From assembly GCF_016808335.1 (NCBI RefSeq), contig NC_053150.1, forward strand, positions 29,406,030 to 29,470,029: DNA of 64,000 nucleotides, written 5' to 3'. This stretch comes from Panicum virgatum. Lineage: Eukaryota; Streptophyta; Magnoliopsida; Poales; Poaceae. Each line of letters starts with the position of its first letter. The first letter of the stretch is position 1. Positions 23,218 through 35,326 of this stretch are shown piece after piece. The notes under the pieces are model-generated. The model saw only the letters and a list, made by a program, of their open reading frames with translations, was not told the origin of the DNA and searched no databases. A program made the position numbers and the translations under genes.

Positions 23218-25061
23218 ATGGCCAAGAACTACGGCGAGCTCTACAACATCCTTGGCTGGGGTGAGCCCTACTTCACGGTGAACTCCAAGGGCCACCTCTG
23301 CGCCAAGCCCCATGGCCGTGAGACGGCGCAGGGGCAGGAGATCGACGTGCACTCCGTCATCGAGGAGGTCTTGGCGGGCGCGACCAACGACAACAAGAAA
23401 GTCCAGTTCCCCATGATCCTCCGCTTCCCCGACGTGCTCAAGGTCCGCCTCGACTCGCTCCACGCCGCGTTCAAGGACGCCATCACCACCACCGGGTACA
23501 GGAACAGGTACCAGGGCGTGTACCCGATCAAGGTGAACCAGAACAAGGACGTGATCCAGGACCTCGTCAGGTTCGGCTACGACGAGAGCTACGGCCTCGA
23601 GGCCGGCTCCAAGCCGGAGTTGCTCGTCGCCATGGGCTGCCTCGCCAAGGCCAAGCCCGGAGCCTACTTGGTGTGCAATGGCTACAAGGACACGGATTTC
23701 ATCGCTCTCGCGCTGTCGGCGCGCGCCATGGGGCTCAACTGCATCATCGTGCTGGAGATGGAAGGAGGAGCTCGACATCGTCGTCGAGCAGAGCGCCAAG
23801 CTCGGCGTCGAGCCGGCCATCGGCATCCGGGCCAAGCTCCTCACCAAGATACCGGGCCACTTCGGGTCGACGGCCGGCAAGCGCGGCAAGTTCGGGCTCC
23901 TCGAGGAGAAGATCTACGGCGTCGCCGAGCGGCTCAGGGAGATGGGCAAGCTGCACTGGCTCACGATGCTCCACTTCCACATCGGCTCCATGATCCCGTC
24001 CACGGAGATCGTGCGCGAGGCCGTCGGCGAGGCTGCCGGCATCTACTGCAACCTGGTGAGCCGGTACGGCGCGCCGATGACCGTGCTGGACTGCGGCGGT
24101 GGGCTCGGGGTCGACTACGACGGGACCCGGTCGCACGACTCCGACATGTCGGTGGCATACGGGCTGGAGGAGTACGCGACCAGCGTCGTGGAGGCGGCGG
24201 GGCTCCGGTGCGACCGCAGCGGCGTCGCGCACCCGGTGCTGTGCACCGAGAGCGGCCGCGCCATGGTGACGCACCACTCCATGATCATCCTCGAGGCGCT
24301 GTCGGCGATCCCGGAGCCGCCGGAGGACGAGACCTGCGACCAGCTAATGAGCAAGATCCAGGACCTGTCTTCCAAGCAGCCGAGGATGTATGGCGGCCAA
24401 CGGCGGCGGCGGCGCGGGCTTGTACTCGCAGGCCGCCGAGCTCCAGAAGCAGGGCATCGAGATGTACAAGCTGGCCAAGAAGATGTGCAAGAGGGTGACC
24501 ACTGACGCCAACACCATCTACAACTACCACATGAACCTCTCCGTGTTCTCGCTGGTGGCCGACTACTGGGGCCTCGGGCAGCTCTTCCCAATGATGCCGG
24601 TGAGCCGACTGGACGAGCGACCGACGCTCAGGGGTACGCTCATCGACATAACCTGCGATAGCGACGGAAAGATCGACAAGTTCATCAGCGGCGGCGAGAC
24701 GCTGCCGCTGCACCCGCTGGACCCGGAGCGCGGCGCCTACTTCGTGGCCGTGCTCCTGTCCGGGTCGTACCAGGAGGCACTGGCCTGCAAGCACAACCTG
24801 TTCAGCGGCCCGACCCTCGTGCGCGTCGAGGGCGGCGGCGGCAGCGGCGACGGCGCCTTCAAGGTCGTATCCGTCGAGATGGGCCCGACGACGGAGGAGA
24901 TCATCGGCACCATGAGGTTCGACGTCCGGGAAGACATTGCCAGCGCCGTCGAGGAGCTCGCCAAGAAGAATAATCTGTGGGTGAACATGGAGCCGCTCAT
25001 GGCCAAGGGGCTCACCACCATGCCGTACCTCAACGAATACAAGGTCCCCAAAACCACGTGA
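23218..25061 (+). CDS. ADC: Arginine decarboxylase, interrupted by two +1 frameshifts
   Basis: Biosynthetic arginine decarboxylase (PLP-dependent, fold III) makes agmatine from arginine, the first step of the arginine route to putrescine. Family motifs are in order: the PLP lysine Lys105 in GVYPIKVNQ, GLEAGSKPELL, LLHFHIGS-like LHFHIGSMIP, the glycine loop DCGGGLGVDYDG, ESGRAMVTHHS, and the active-site Cys in TCDSDGKID. The start ATG has a good context (CCACCATGGCC) and follows the leader-intron acceptor. The natural length would be about 613 residues. The frame breaks twice, each by one extra base next to G: near 23761-23770, and at about 24392 in TATGGCGGCC. Otherwise the three segments join perfectly and no other stop occurs. 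It is either a very young pseudogene or a correct gene with two sequence errors. It resembles the plant ADC paralogue that lacks a long N-terminal extension. Confidence 0.9.
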
Positions 25062-25144
25062 GCTTCAGCTGATGGTTTGAAATCATGGGTGCTCAAGTAT
25101 TAGTGGTAGTAAGTTTGTTCGAGTTTAATTTGGCTTGAATCATA

Positions 25145-25150
25145 AATAAA
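25145..25150 (+). terminator. Poly(A) signal of ADC
   Basis: AATAAA lies about 84 bp after the ADC stop codon, in an AT-rich stretch. It suits a short 3' UTR ending before the Helitron at 25195. Confidence 0.55.
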
Positions 25151-25194
25151 AGTCAATAATGCCTGCTTCGCATGGTGAACTGGTATATGAAGTA

Positions 25195-25452
25195 CTATGT
25201 GATACCCCGCGCATTGTTGCGGGATTCTTAAATAAAATTTTGAGGTGAAACATTAAGATGATTGCATGGTAATATTATTTTACATAGATGCTATTAGTCA
25301 CAGAAAATCAGTAAAAGATATAAATAGATGGTCCTAGTGAATGGTGATGTGGCGTCTAATGTAGTGGGTTCCTATATGATGTGGATAGCTTGTATATTTA
25401 GTAAAATTGAGTTAATGACTTTAGTAGGTGTCATCTATATATTATATATAGA
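25195..25452 (-). mobile_element. Short non-autonomous Helitron downstream of ADC
   Basis: On the minus strand the element starts A|TCTATATATAATATATAG (5' terminus at 25452). It ends in a hairpin CCCGCAACAATGCGCGGG followed by GTATCACATAG|T at 25195. A 5' TC, a 3' hairpin and a near-CTAG end with insertion between A and T are Helitron traits; here the 3' end reads ATAG instead of CTAG. The interior matches the + strand Helitron right end at about 59656-59889 (shared CACTAAAGTCATTAACTC and CATCATATAGGAACCCA). At 258 bp it encodes nothing. Confidence 0.65.
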
Positions 25453-25739
25453 TGCACTGCCTTCTCGCTACCTGCTTTATTTTTCTATTGTCCAACATGT
25501 TAAGTAGCTCAATCATTTCTAATCCATATTTATTTCGAGTATATGTTTTGAGAATAGTTTTACTCTTCAAAAGTCAGATTAATCTAACATACTATATAAG
25601 GATCGAAATGAAAGCACGATGTCTTTCCAGAAAAGAATCATATGAGTGGTGCATGGAGCTGTTCAGGGTGGCGGAATTCCCCGTGGTGACGGGAAGCCGC
25701 GGGGATCTGCCCTGTTACAAATAGCGATGGGTCAAACTC

Positions 25740-26298
25740 CGGCGCGGGGCCTTGAAAGATTCCCCGTGGGCCACCGTTAGGGACCCAAAATTATTGCCAT
25801 GTGTAGTTTTGGCCCATAAATTTCAACCCAACAACAGCCCATTCAAGTATGCAAGAAAAAGCTAGCTAGCTGGCCATCCAATCTAATCCCATCTAGGCCT
25901 GCAGTGGCCGGGTATGCGTATGCACGACACATGAAGTCGCAAAGGCTTGAGGTCATTCTTGTGCCGCCGGCCGTCCCTTCACCCTCATCGGCTGGCCAGC
26001 CTCCTTGGACAATCCCCGCGACCTTGCCTGCCATCCCCACGCCCTCACCACATGGCCGGCCTCCTCGCGACCTCACTGGCCATCCGCGCCCTCACCGCCT
26101 GGCCAACCTCCTTGTGCTGTGACCGGCCATCCTCGCGCCCTCGCTGCCTCGCCAGGCCGGGATGGATTTCACCTCGTTGAGCATATCAGGGCCGAGCGGG
26201 AATGGGATTCGGGGGTCAGGGTAGGGACGGGAGTTGTCCCCGACCTCCCCCGCCCCATGCTTCCCTGCTTGGATCACCCGACTACATTTTACTCCATA
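25740..26298. other. GC-rich stretch of copy 1 without a recognised gene
   Basis: Alternating CTCACC/GGCC-rich sequence opens several frames on both strands, but none shows a domain. The same segment recurs in copy 2 at 46240-46795 with different frame breaks, which argues against a conserved protein. Confidence 0.4.
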
Positions 26299-26568
26299 TC
26301 ACATCGGATATTTGGACATAATTAAAATTATTAAATATAGATTAATTACAAAACTAACTGCACAGATGAAGGCTAATTCATGAGATGAAACTATTAAATA
26401 TAATTAGTCTATGATTTGATCATGTTGTGTTCCGGTAAATATATACTAATGATAGATCAATTAGACTTAATAGATTCATATCGTGAATTAGTCTCCATTT
26501 ATGTAATTCAGTTTTGTAGCTAGCTTATATTTAATACTACTAATTTGGTGTCCAAACATTCGAGGTGA
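26299..26568. mobile_element. MITE with TCACATCG-type ends (copy 1)
   Basis: This is a self-complementary element whose ends are TCACATCGGATATTTGGAC and the inverted TCACCTCGAATGTTTGGAC. Paired TTAATAGATTCAT-like segments fill the interior. No coding capacity. The superfamily is unassigned; Tourist-like is possible. Confidence 0.7.
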
Positions 26569-27208
26569 TTGGGCTAAAGGTTAGTAACTCAGATTCAAAC
26601 AGATTTATAGATATGCTGTACCAGTATTTAATTTGTTTCCTTATAATTTAATCCTCACCTCATAAATTATCTTGGCACTCCTATGACATAAATGAAATCC
26701 GGTGGTGCTTATGTGTCACCGACAATATATCATACTTTCCTTGTATTATGCGTGCCTATTAGGCCAGTCTCAGTGCACAGTTTCATGGCACAGTTAACTA
26801 AACTGGAAACTAGGCAAATGTGCCATATGAGTTTCATGGTGATGAAACTCTCCTCACATCTTATGAAATTTCATCATTCTCTCTCCTTGACATGTCAGCT
26901 AGATTGATAATATTTATTATCATGAAACACTCCATAAAACCCCCCATTGAGACTGACCTTATGCCAAACCAAAACAATGAGAACAGCTAAAACGTCCACG
27001 ACCATAAAGATATGATCGGGCTGGTGGAGAACAATAAATATCTTATCATGAGAACAGCTAAAATGTCCACTGACCATGCAGTTTCTCAATAAATCTTTTA
27101 TAGTTGTTAGGAGAGTTGCTTTTACAGTTTTCTAGCAATCTCTTTTATATTCCAAGCTAACTACCATACTGGGAGACTTTCAACTCTCCCACTATTTGGG
27201 GAATTTGG

Positions 27209-27400
27209 CACTACTACAGAATTATTTTCAGCACCGGCCCTAAACCTATTGTTACCCCCAGTTTAGGTGCTGACGGTGAAATATAAGCGGTGAAAAATAC
27301 CCATTTTCTCCACTGTCTTTTGAACCGGTAGTGAAAATAGGCTATCACGGCCGGCTTGATACTTATTTTCCGCTGCCTATTCTAGCACCATTATCAAAAT
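27209..27400. mobile_element. CACTA left-end fragment (copy 1)
   Basis: CACTACTACAGAATTATTTT at 27209 is a typical CACTA terminus, followed by subterminal repeats around GGTGCTGACGGTGAAA and ACCGGTAGTGAAAATAGG. No matching inverted right end was found before 30600, so only one end remains. The same end is at 47708 in copy 2. Confidence 0.6.
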
Positions 27401-28493
27401 TAAACCGCATTTCAATAATTTCATACAATTCACATGGGTACGGAATTGCTGCAAATCATTCTCATAATAAGCATATCAAATCTCACATAGTAAACACATA
27501 GTCAGTATAATTCGCTCTCACAAAGTATCACATGTTCATGCATTGTTTACAAACCATATGTCCATACACTGATTACAAACCACAATTCCTTAAGGCGTGG
27601 CCTAGGCGACAAGGCGGTGGCGGCTCACATCGTCCTTGTTGACACATTTTCGACAAGGAGAATTGAATTGTCCCAATTGTCGCATTATCACTATAGATAA
27701 GTAAGTAATTCATGTGAACATAGACGAGAGAACACACAAAATGAAATTGTAATAGGGGAGGACAACCTAAAAATTTGTAAGTGATATGCACCCAATAGTA
27801 ACTATTGCACAAAGCTGTTGTGGTTCCACTTCTATTAGAAAAATAACTCCTGTCCAAATTTATTTCTAGCAATTGAACAGGAGATAGGTGAATATTATTG
27901 GCAGTATAATCCATTGTCTAGTAGAAATTGCACAAAGTAGTGAATCTTCTTGGCAGTAATCCATCGAGTTTATTTAGTTGTATTGACTACTTTTATTTAA
28001 CAAGTTCACATGACAAAAATCTTCTGATCTCTAGTTTTGGAGGACTTATCCAAATAAATATGTGTGCCAATTTACACCCAATGCTGAAACTTCTATGAAA
28101 TGTCTAGTTATTTATAGTGTTTATGTTGTCTGACGTCTGTTTATTTATATTTTCCGTAGTGCTTTTTAACTTTGATCATTTATCATTTATTACACATGAG
28201 GCCTTGTCATTTATGTTTGGAGATCAGGGAAGGGAAGGAACTGGTTGCTGGACTAGCACGGAGTTTGATTATTTGCATAGGAAAGGACGTAGGGTAATTT
28301 GCTGGAGCATGAATGAAGAAATGTGGATGAAAATCAACAAATATGCCAAACTCCGTGCTAAGTGTTGGAATTTGGGCTTGGCCCATTGAATATTTCAGCT
28401 ATTCCAAGAAAACAAAAATCTAAAAGGCTCATGTGGGTATGAGAGAGTGGAGGAGTGGTGCAAACATTTAGTCCCACATTGTAAGAGGAAGTT

Positions 28494-28720
28494 CACTATG
28501 CCAGAAACCCATATCAGAGACGCGGCTCAACTCACATCAGAGTCGAAAAAAAATTCGCGCCACTGATGTGACCAAAATTGGTGAAGGGTTTTTTCACGTC
28601 ACCAATGACCCCTCATTGGTGACGTGTTTTGCCAAAACGCGTTACCAATGAGGGGTTATTGGTGACACAGTTTGCCAAAACGTGTCCTGAATGAGTGGCA
28701 AAACGCGTTACCAATGATGA
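28494..28720. mobile_element. Second CACTA end fragment with palindromic subterminal repeats (copy 1)
   Basis: CACTATGCCAGAAA at 28494 is a CACTA-type terminus. It is followed by repeats of ACCAATGA/GGGGTTATTGGTGAC and CAAAACGYGTTACCAATG in both orientations. No right end was seen. The copy-2 equivalent starts at 48991. Confidence 0.6.
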
Positions 28721-29237
28721 ATTGAAAAAAATATATTAATAGTACATTTTTCTCCTTTATATATATACAGATACACAGTAGTACATAGGTGATTCACTCA
28801 CCTATGCACATCACAGTTTTCTCTCTGATCACATATACATGCAAAAGAGCAATCATCAATAATTACTCACATGTACATCTGTGCATCTTATGATTCACTT
28901 ACAAATTGAAATTACATGGGACTAAGAACAAAAACACACATTTGGATAAGGCATACATCAGCAACCAAATGGACATTGCAAGAAATTTGTCTTCAAGTGT
29001 TGGAACCTGCCACATCCAAGATAATGCATTGCTAAAAATAAAGCACAGTGCCCTACAATGTCCATGTACAAGTTCAAAAGTTAGCAACCAATTGTACCAG
29101 CCCATCGAGATTCATTTACATCTGTGCATCTCAAGATTCACTTACATCTTCAAAAAAATAAGTTAACAGATGCTAATCATTTTCAAGCTGTTAATACAGC
29201 TAACACAACAATCATGAAGCCTGAGAACTGATACTTG

Positions 29238-29393
29238 GCTCCCTGTCAAGAACTTTAATTTCACGGCCACCATAGTGATTCAGGGCCAGGCCAACATCAT
29301 TGAGATACAACACCTGTAGACCCTCCCCACCAAGGAAATCTCATTTCCTTATCGGTTCCCCATCAGTAGAACAAATCTTGATACTACACCTGT
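29238..29393 (-). pseudogene. Exon-like remnant, family not recognised (copy 1)
   Basis: On the minus strand an acceptor-like ttgttctacAG at about 29394 is followed by about 55 codons ending in a stop near 29235, with one internal TGA. The readable part includes GLQVLYLNDVGLALNHYGG. It could be the last exon of a repeat-propeller type protein, but I cannot assign it. The same piece is in copy 2 (about 49820-49975), so it predates the duplication. Confidence 0.35.
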
Positions 29394-29619
29394 AGAACAA
29401 AGGATAGTTTCATGACTCGGTTCTACTTAACACAAACACATCAGCTCACAAGACATATCGGCCACATCAGACACTAGGCTAGCTGGACTTGCACATTATT
29501 TAGACAATATGGTTAAGCCACTGGATGAGTACAACCAAATAATGACTCGCTAAAATGCAGATATTTTATGATCAAGGCTTTTCAAAATTACACAAAGTTT
29601 CCAGTTGTAGGTCCACTTG

Positions 29620-30448
29620 TTGGATTACTTTCGTTCACGATTCTTTTGGCAATGTGATGAACATTAAAGAAAATACCATTTAGCCAAATGGGATATTCTA
29701 TGTCAACCGAAGGAACAAGGTGGCCTAGGCATACATAATCTGGGATTAAAGAACACAGCTCTGCTTAGCAAATGGTTGTACCGACTGTTAAAAACAGACG
29801 GCAGCAGATTCTACGCAACAAGTATCTAAGGACCAAACCTTTGGTTCAGGTCCAGTGAAAAGCGAAGACTCTCATTTCTGGGCAAGTTTGATGAAGGTAA
29901 AATGAGACTTTCTTAGATTTGGAACTTTCATGATTAAGGACGGGTCACAAGCAAGATTTTGGGAAGATATCTGGTTGGGAAATACACCACTAAGAGAACA
30001 ATATCCACAGATTTACAACATTGCTCGAGGGAATCAGGATACGGTGGAAGTAGTACTGAGTGCGAGTCCACCTAATGTATCCTGGTGGAGGGATCATTTT
30101 GGCAACAAGTTAGTGATGTGGAATAATCTTCTTTCACGTCTTACAGCTGTTGTTTTAAGTCAGGAGGAGGATGAATTTATTTGGACAATAGATCAAAAGG
30201 GTGAATTTTCAGTAAAATCACATTATCTTGGTCTGATTCATGAAACAATCCCCAATACCCACAAGCGTCTTTGGAAATTAAGAACGCCTTTGAAGATCAA
30301 AGTTTTCCTTTGGTACCTTCGAAAAGGTGTTATTGTAACAAAAGATAATTTGGCCAAAAGGAGCTGGCAAGGAAACCAACAGTGTTGCTTCTCTCATGAG
30401 AATGGAACGATACAACATCTGTTTTTTGATTGTTGATTAACTTGACTA
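29620..30448 (+). pseudogene. LINE (L1-type) ORF2 3' part with zf-RVT domain (copy 1)
   Basis: The stretch at 29640-29900 translates, with shifts and stops, to LINE reverse-transcriptase thumb sequence (KYHLAKWDILCQPKEQGGLG). The open frame 29930-30436 is the zf-RVT domain that follows plant LINE RTs, with FSVKSHYLGL, LKIKVFLWYL and the end motif HLFFDC. A Tourist-like MITE interrupts it at 30449. It is 5'-truncated and decayed. The copy-2 counterpart continues to a 3' tail. Confidence 0.85.
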
Positions 30449-32079
30449 GGGTTTTGTTTAGTTGCAGCTGTAAAGTTTTTGAAATAGAATCTTTTCACAT
30501 TTGAAGTATTAAACATAGACTAATCACAAAACTAATTATAGAACTCGTCTGTAAACTACGAGATGAATTTATTAAGACTAATTAATCCATCATTGGAACA
30601 TGTGTACTGTAGCAATTGTAGGAATATGGGGTAGCAAAAACAAAAATTTTCAACCGCATAAACCAGGATTACTGCAGTTATAGATCACGGGATTACCACT
30701 AGATGATGCAGTTGCGTGAACCTCCTCACGAACGGCTCGTCCTTGTGCAGCAAGCGCAGCACCTCAACGAAGTCCACACGTACGGAAAGAAGCGTCGCAC
30801 TCCGGATTGCTAGATCCGCAAGAATGAACTAGGGCTTGATGCGCGGGAGGAGGAGCAGCGGAGAGAGGGAGGGGGGGCCAACTGAGGGGGTGGCTAGGGT
30901 TTGCTAGTTGGGGCGCCCCCTCCACCCTCCTCCCCTCCTTTTATAGTCTGGTGGGCGCCCCTAGATGGGCCCTAGTGGGCCCCACCTTGGGCGCCCCCTT
31001 CAGGTGGGCTGCTCTAAGCCCCACCAAAAGTACAACCCTGTGAGCCTCTCAAGGCCCATTAGTGCATCAAAGCTCAGTCTAATTTGGATCTCATCCTCAT
31101 TAGGCTTCTGGCCCTTAAGTGTGTGACCCTATGGGCTCACGCGTGAATAGACATGGCCCAGTACTCCTGCTGGCCAATAGTTGATAGCGGTCTCTAGCAA
31201 GACGTGTCAACTCCTAAGCACGCACGAATCATATCTGTCGAGCCGTCACAATCTTATACATGTTGTTTCCTTTGCCACACCATATTTGGTCTAGCTTGAA
31301 GCCGACCACTCTTTCTCGATCCCGTGATTCGGAATCCTTGGTTAACTCTTAACCCCAGCATGGCCATGCATTTTTTGATCTGAATCACTTGGGGGGCTCA
31401 GAGATATCTCTCTCTTGTAGAGAGGGGCAAATCCCATCTTGACCGACTATGTGTCACAGCATACTTCTTGACAGACCCGACAGCCACCTTTACAACTACC
31501 CAGTTACAGTGAAGCGTTTGATGGCTCCTAAGTAAGTCGGTTCACATCTTGAGTACATACGACGATCTCAGGTCTTAGGAGACAACATACATATTGTGTA
31601 ATGAGAAGTCATCATCTCATGTTGGGTCAGTTCAGTCTCATGTCTCACATGAGCCCACATTATTAGTTTGACATCCCCATGTCCATGACTTGTGAAATAT
31701 AGTCAATCAACTAATACATGTGCTAGTCTAATATTCATGTGTATCCTCACATGAACTCCGACTAGGAACACTTTAGAATATTCATATAAGTATAGAGTTT
31801 CACAAATACTTCACATAAGCATTAATCAATACAAGTTGTCATCCATAAATATTGAAGGAACACTTTATTAATCATGAATACAAGGAAATATGATTGCCTC
31901 TAGGTCATATTTCCAACAGTCTCCCACTTACACTAGAGTCAATCTAGAATGTATCTAATTACCATTGCTCTTGTGTGCCTCTCATGCTTGGGCTGTGGAA
32001 GGGGTTTTGTTAATGGATCTGAAATGTTTAGGTCCGTGTGTATTTTGCATATCTTGATCTCACCATGATCGATGAACTC

Positions 32080-33600
32080 TCAAATGAGATGAAATCGCCG
32101 CATAACGTGTTTGCTCTTCTGGTGATTCCTTAGCTCCTTGGCTTGCGCAATAGCTCCACTATTGTCACAGTAGAGATCCAGCAGGCTAGAGGCATTAGGG
32201 AACACACCAAGCTCAATAAGGAACTTCCTTATCCAAACACCTTCCTTTGCAGCTTCCGAAGTTGCAATGTACTTGTCTTCTGATGTAGAATCGGCCACCG
32301 TCTCCTGCTTGGAACTCTTCCAGCTAACCGCACTACCATTTACTTTGAACACGAAACCGGACTGAGACATTGAATCATCTTTGTTGGTTTGGAAGCTAGC
32401 ATCAGTGTAACCAGTTACAACGAGCTCCTCCTCACCTCCATAGACTAGAAACACATCCTTAGTTCTTCTCAAGTACTTGAGGATGTTTTTCACAGCTATC
32501 CAGTGACTCTCACCTGGATCTGACTGGTACTTTCTCGTAACACTTAGAGCATAAGAAACATCTGGGCGTGTACTTATCATTGCATACATGATAGATCCAA
32601 TTGCTGAGGCATATGGAACTTTGCTCATGCGCTCTCGCTCATCAGTCGTCGTAGGACACTGAGTCTTGCTAAGATGTATGCCATGTGACATAGGCAAGAA
32701 TCCTTTCTTTGCCTCTTCCATGTTGAACCGCTTCAACACTTTGTCAATGTAAGTATCTTGGCTTAATCCTATAAGCCTCTTTGATCTATCTCTATAGATC
32801 TTGATGCCCAGTATGTATGCTGCTTCTCCCAAATCATTCATCGAAAAACTATTTTTCAGTGAACTCTTTACGGACTCAAGCATAGGAATATTATTTCCAA
32901 TCAACAGTATGTCATCTACATACAGGATTAGAAATGCAACAGAGCTCCCACTTTCCTTCTTGTAAACACAAGCTTCTTCTTCGTTTTTAATGAAGCCAAA
33001 CCCTTTGACTACTTCATCAAAACGAATATTCCAACTCCGAGATGCTTGCTTTAATCCATAAATGGATTTTTGAAGCTTGCATATTTTTCCAGCATTGGTC
33101 GGATCGACAAAACCCTCGCGCTGCATCATATACACGTCCTCGGACAGATTTCCATTAAGGAAAGCTGTTTTGACATCCATCTTCCATATTTCATAATCAA
33201 AATATGCAGCAATAGCTAGAATAATCCGAATAGATTTAAGCATCGCTACGGGTGAGAAAGTCTCGTCGTAGTCAACTCCTTGAACTTGTCGAAAACCTTC
33301 TGCGACAAGTCGAGCTTTATAGATGTGAACATTTCCATCCATATCTTTCTTCTTCTTATAGATCCATTTGCACTCTATGGTTCTCACACCATCAGGCGGG
33401 TCTATCAAGTTCCAAACTTGATTTTCCATCATGGATTCTATTTCGGATTTCATGGCATCTTTCCATGACTTGGAGTCAGGGTCTGCCGTCGCCTCCACAT
33501 ATGTCGCAGGCTCATCATTGTCAAACAATAATAATTCCTGCGCTGCGCGGAGCCTTGCTGACCTTCGTGGTTGCGGAGGTGCTTCTGTTGCCAAAGGCAT
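32080..33600 (-). pseudogene. Copia Pol: reverse transcriptase and RNase H
   Basis: This 506-codon open part of the polyprotein holds the copia RT core (KARLVAEGF, WKMDVKTAFLNG, IYGLKQASRSW, catalytic YVDD) and RNase H (GYTDASFQ, SWKSSKQETVADSTSEDKY). The frame is closed by a TGA at 32080-32082 where copia normally continues. The remaining RNase H/C-terminal sequence is still visible beyond the stop. It belongs to the element at 30617-42423 and is not a host gene. Confidence 0.93.
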
Positions 33601-33730
33601 CTCAATTTGTTCAGCTACATTAGCGTCACTTGTAGAGTCTTGTCCTATTGGCTCATCTCGAACTTCTTCAAGTTGTACCGTTCTTCCACTTTTCTCTCCT
33701 TGGAGAAACTCTCTCTAGGAAAACTCCGTT

Positions 33731-34384
33731 CTAAGCGACAAACACTTTGCCCTTAGACCGATTGTAGAAGTAATACCTTAAGGCCTCCTTTGGGTATCCC
33801 ACGAATATGCACTTATCCGATTTGGGTGCAAGCTTGTCAGACTGGAGTCGTTTGACAAATGCTTCACAACCCCAAATCTTTAGAAAAGGCAAACTGGGAG
33901 TCTTGCCAATCCATATCTCATATGGTGTCTTGTCTACGGATTTTGACGGCACCCTGTTTAGTGTGAAAGCTGATGTTTCTAGAGCGTAACCCCAAAATGA
34001 CAATGGTAAGTCCGATTGGCTAATCATTGATCGAACCATGTCCAACAGAGTTCGATTACGTCACTCGGAAACCCCGTTCCTTTGAGGTGTTCCAGGCGGC
34101 GTAAGTTGTGGAACAATTCCGCAACTCTTCAAATGATCACTAAATTCGTGACTCAGATATTCGCCCCCACGATCAGATCGCAAGGCTTCAATCTTCTTGC
34201 CACGCTGATTTTCAACTTCATTCTGAAATTCCTTGAACTTTTCAAAGGTTTCAGACTTATGCCTCATCAAGTAGACATAGCCATATCTACTTAAGTCATC
34301 AGTAAAAGTAATGAAGTATTGGAATTCTCCTCTAGCAGTCGAGCTCATTGGTCCACACACATCAGTATGTATGAGTTCCAGCAA
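33731..34384 (-). pseudogene. Copia Pol: integrase core
   Basis: Two consecutive minus-strand frames (34384-34061 and 34045-33731) form one integrase separated by an in-frame TGA at 34061-34063. The DDE signature pieces are HTDVCGPM, the SDRGGEY block and PQRNGVSE. The protein continues through the typical copia region ending in CIFVGYPKEALRYYFYN. A stop at 33731 separates it from RT. A 2-bp deletion near 34385 separates it from the upstream zinc-binding region. Confidence 0.92.
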
Positions 34385-35326
34385 ATCTGATGCTCTCTGG
34401 AAAACCTGTGAACGGCGCCTTGCTCATCTTGCCCAGCAAACAAGCTTCACATGTCTCATATGATTCAAAATCAAACGAACTTAGAAGTCCATCCTCATGG
34501 AGCTTCTTCATGCGTTTCTCGCTTATATGACCGGGACGACAATGCCACATGTAGGTAGGATTCAAATCATTTAGCCGAGGTCTTTTAGCACTTATATTAC
34601 AGACAGGAGAATCATCAAGATTTAAAATAAATAGCCCATTCTTTATGTACGCTAAAGCCACAAACATATTATTCTTAGAGATCACACAACCATTGTTTTC
34701 ACTCACAAAAGAATAACCATCCTTCATCAAACATGAAGAAGACACAATGTTTCGGCTCAAACTAGGAACAAAATAACAATTATTAAGCTCCAAGACAAAT
34801 CCTGACGGTAGGTGTAGTTGCATCGTCCCGACGGCCAAAGCAGCAACTCTTGCATTATTGCCGATGCAGAAGTCAACTTCTCCTCTTTCAATGCTTCTAC
34901 TCTTTGTCATTCCCTGCATCGAATTGCATATATGAGCAACCGATCCGGTATTAAATACCCAAGAATTAATATAAGAGTCAGCGAGAAATATTTTTGTAAT
35001 ATGAACGACAAGCATACCCGAGGTGGAAGAACGATTCTTCTGTGTGGCTAGGTACAACTTGCAGTTCCTCTTCTAGTGTCCTGGCTAGTGACAATGAAAG
35101 CACTCCTTGTCTGCAGCTGGTCTAGGTTTCGCCTTGGGTGTAGGGTTTGGCTTGGGGTTCGCCCTTAGCTTTGCCCTTCTTCTTCTTCCAAGAAGAACCT
35201 TTCTTCTTGAAAGTAGGCTTATTCTGGAAAGCCATACATGGCTGCCACCTGTGCTTTTCTTGATGTCACTCTCTGCCATTTTGAGCATGATGCACAGCTC
35301 ATTCAAGCCCTTCTCAGCCCCGTGCA
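34362..35326 (-). pseudogene. Copia Gag C-terminus, protease and pre-integrase zinc region
   Basis: The segment just inside the solo LTR (35326 downward) continues the gag domain (LNELCIMLKMAESDIKK). A CCHC zinc knuckle then starts CFHCH and is broken by two in-frame TAG codons (35085-35087 and 35073-35075). The protease motif reads WVFNTGSVAHIC, with Asn where copia proteases have the catalytic Asp. The integrase HHCC-like zinc region (H..H...C..C, ending CEACLLGKMSKAPF) closes the segment. Confidence 0.87.

Noticed and set aside
25904..26325. Proline-rich frames in copy 1, also in copy 2 (46246-46842)
   Set aside because: Frames are not conserved between the copies; differences shift the frame freely, so no selection for protein.
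29930..30436. Possible host gene with a zinc-binding domain
   Set aside because: It is the zf-RVT region that follows LINE reverse transcriptase; upstream RT remnants and the 3' tail in copy 2 confirm a LINE.
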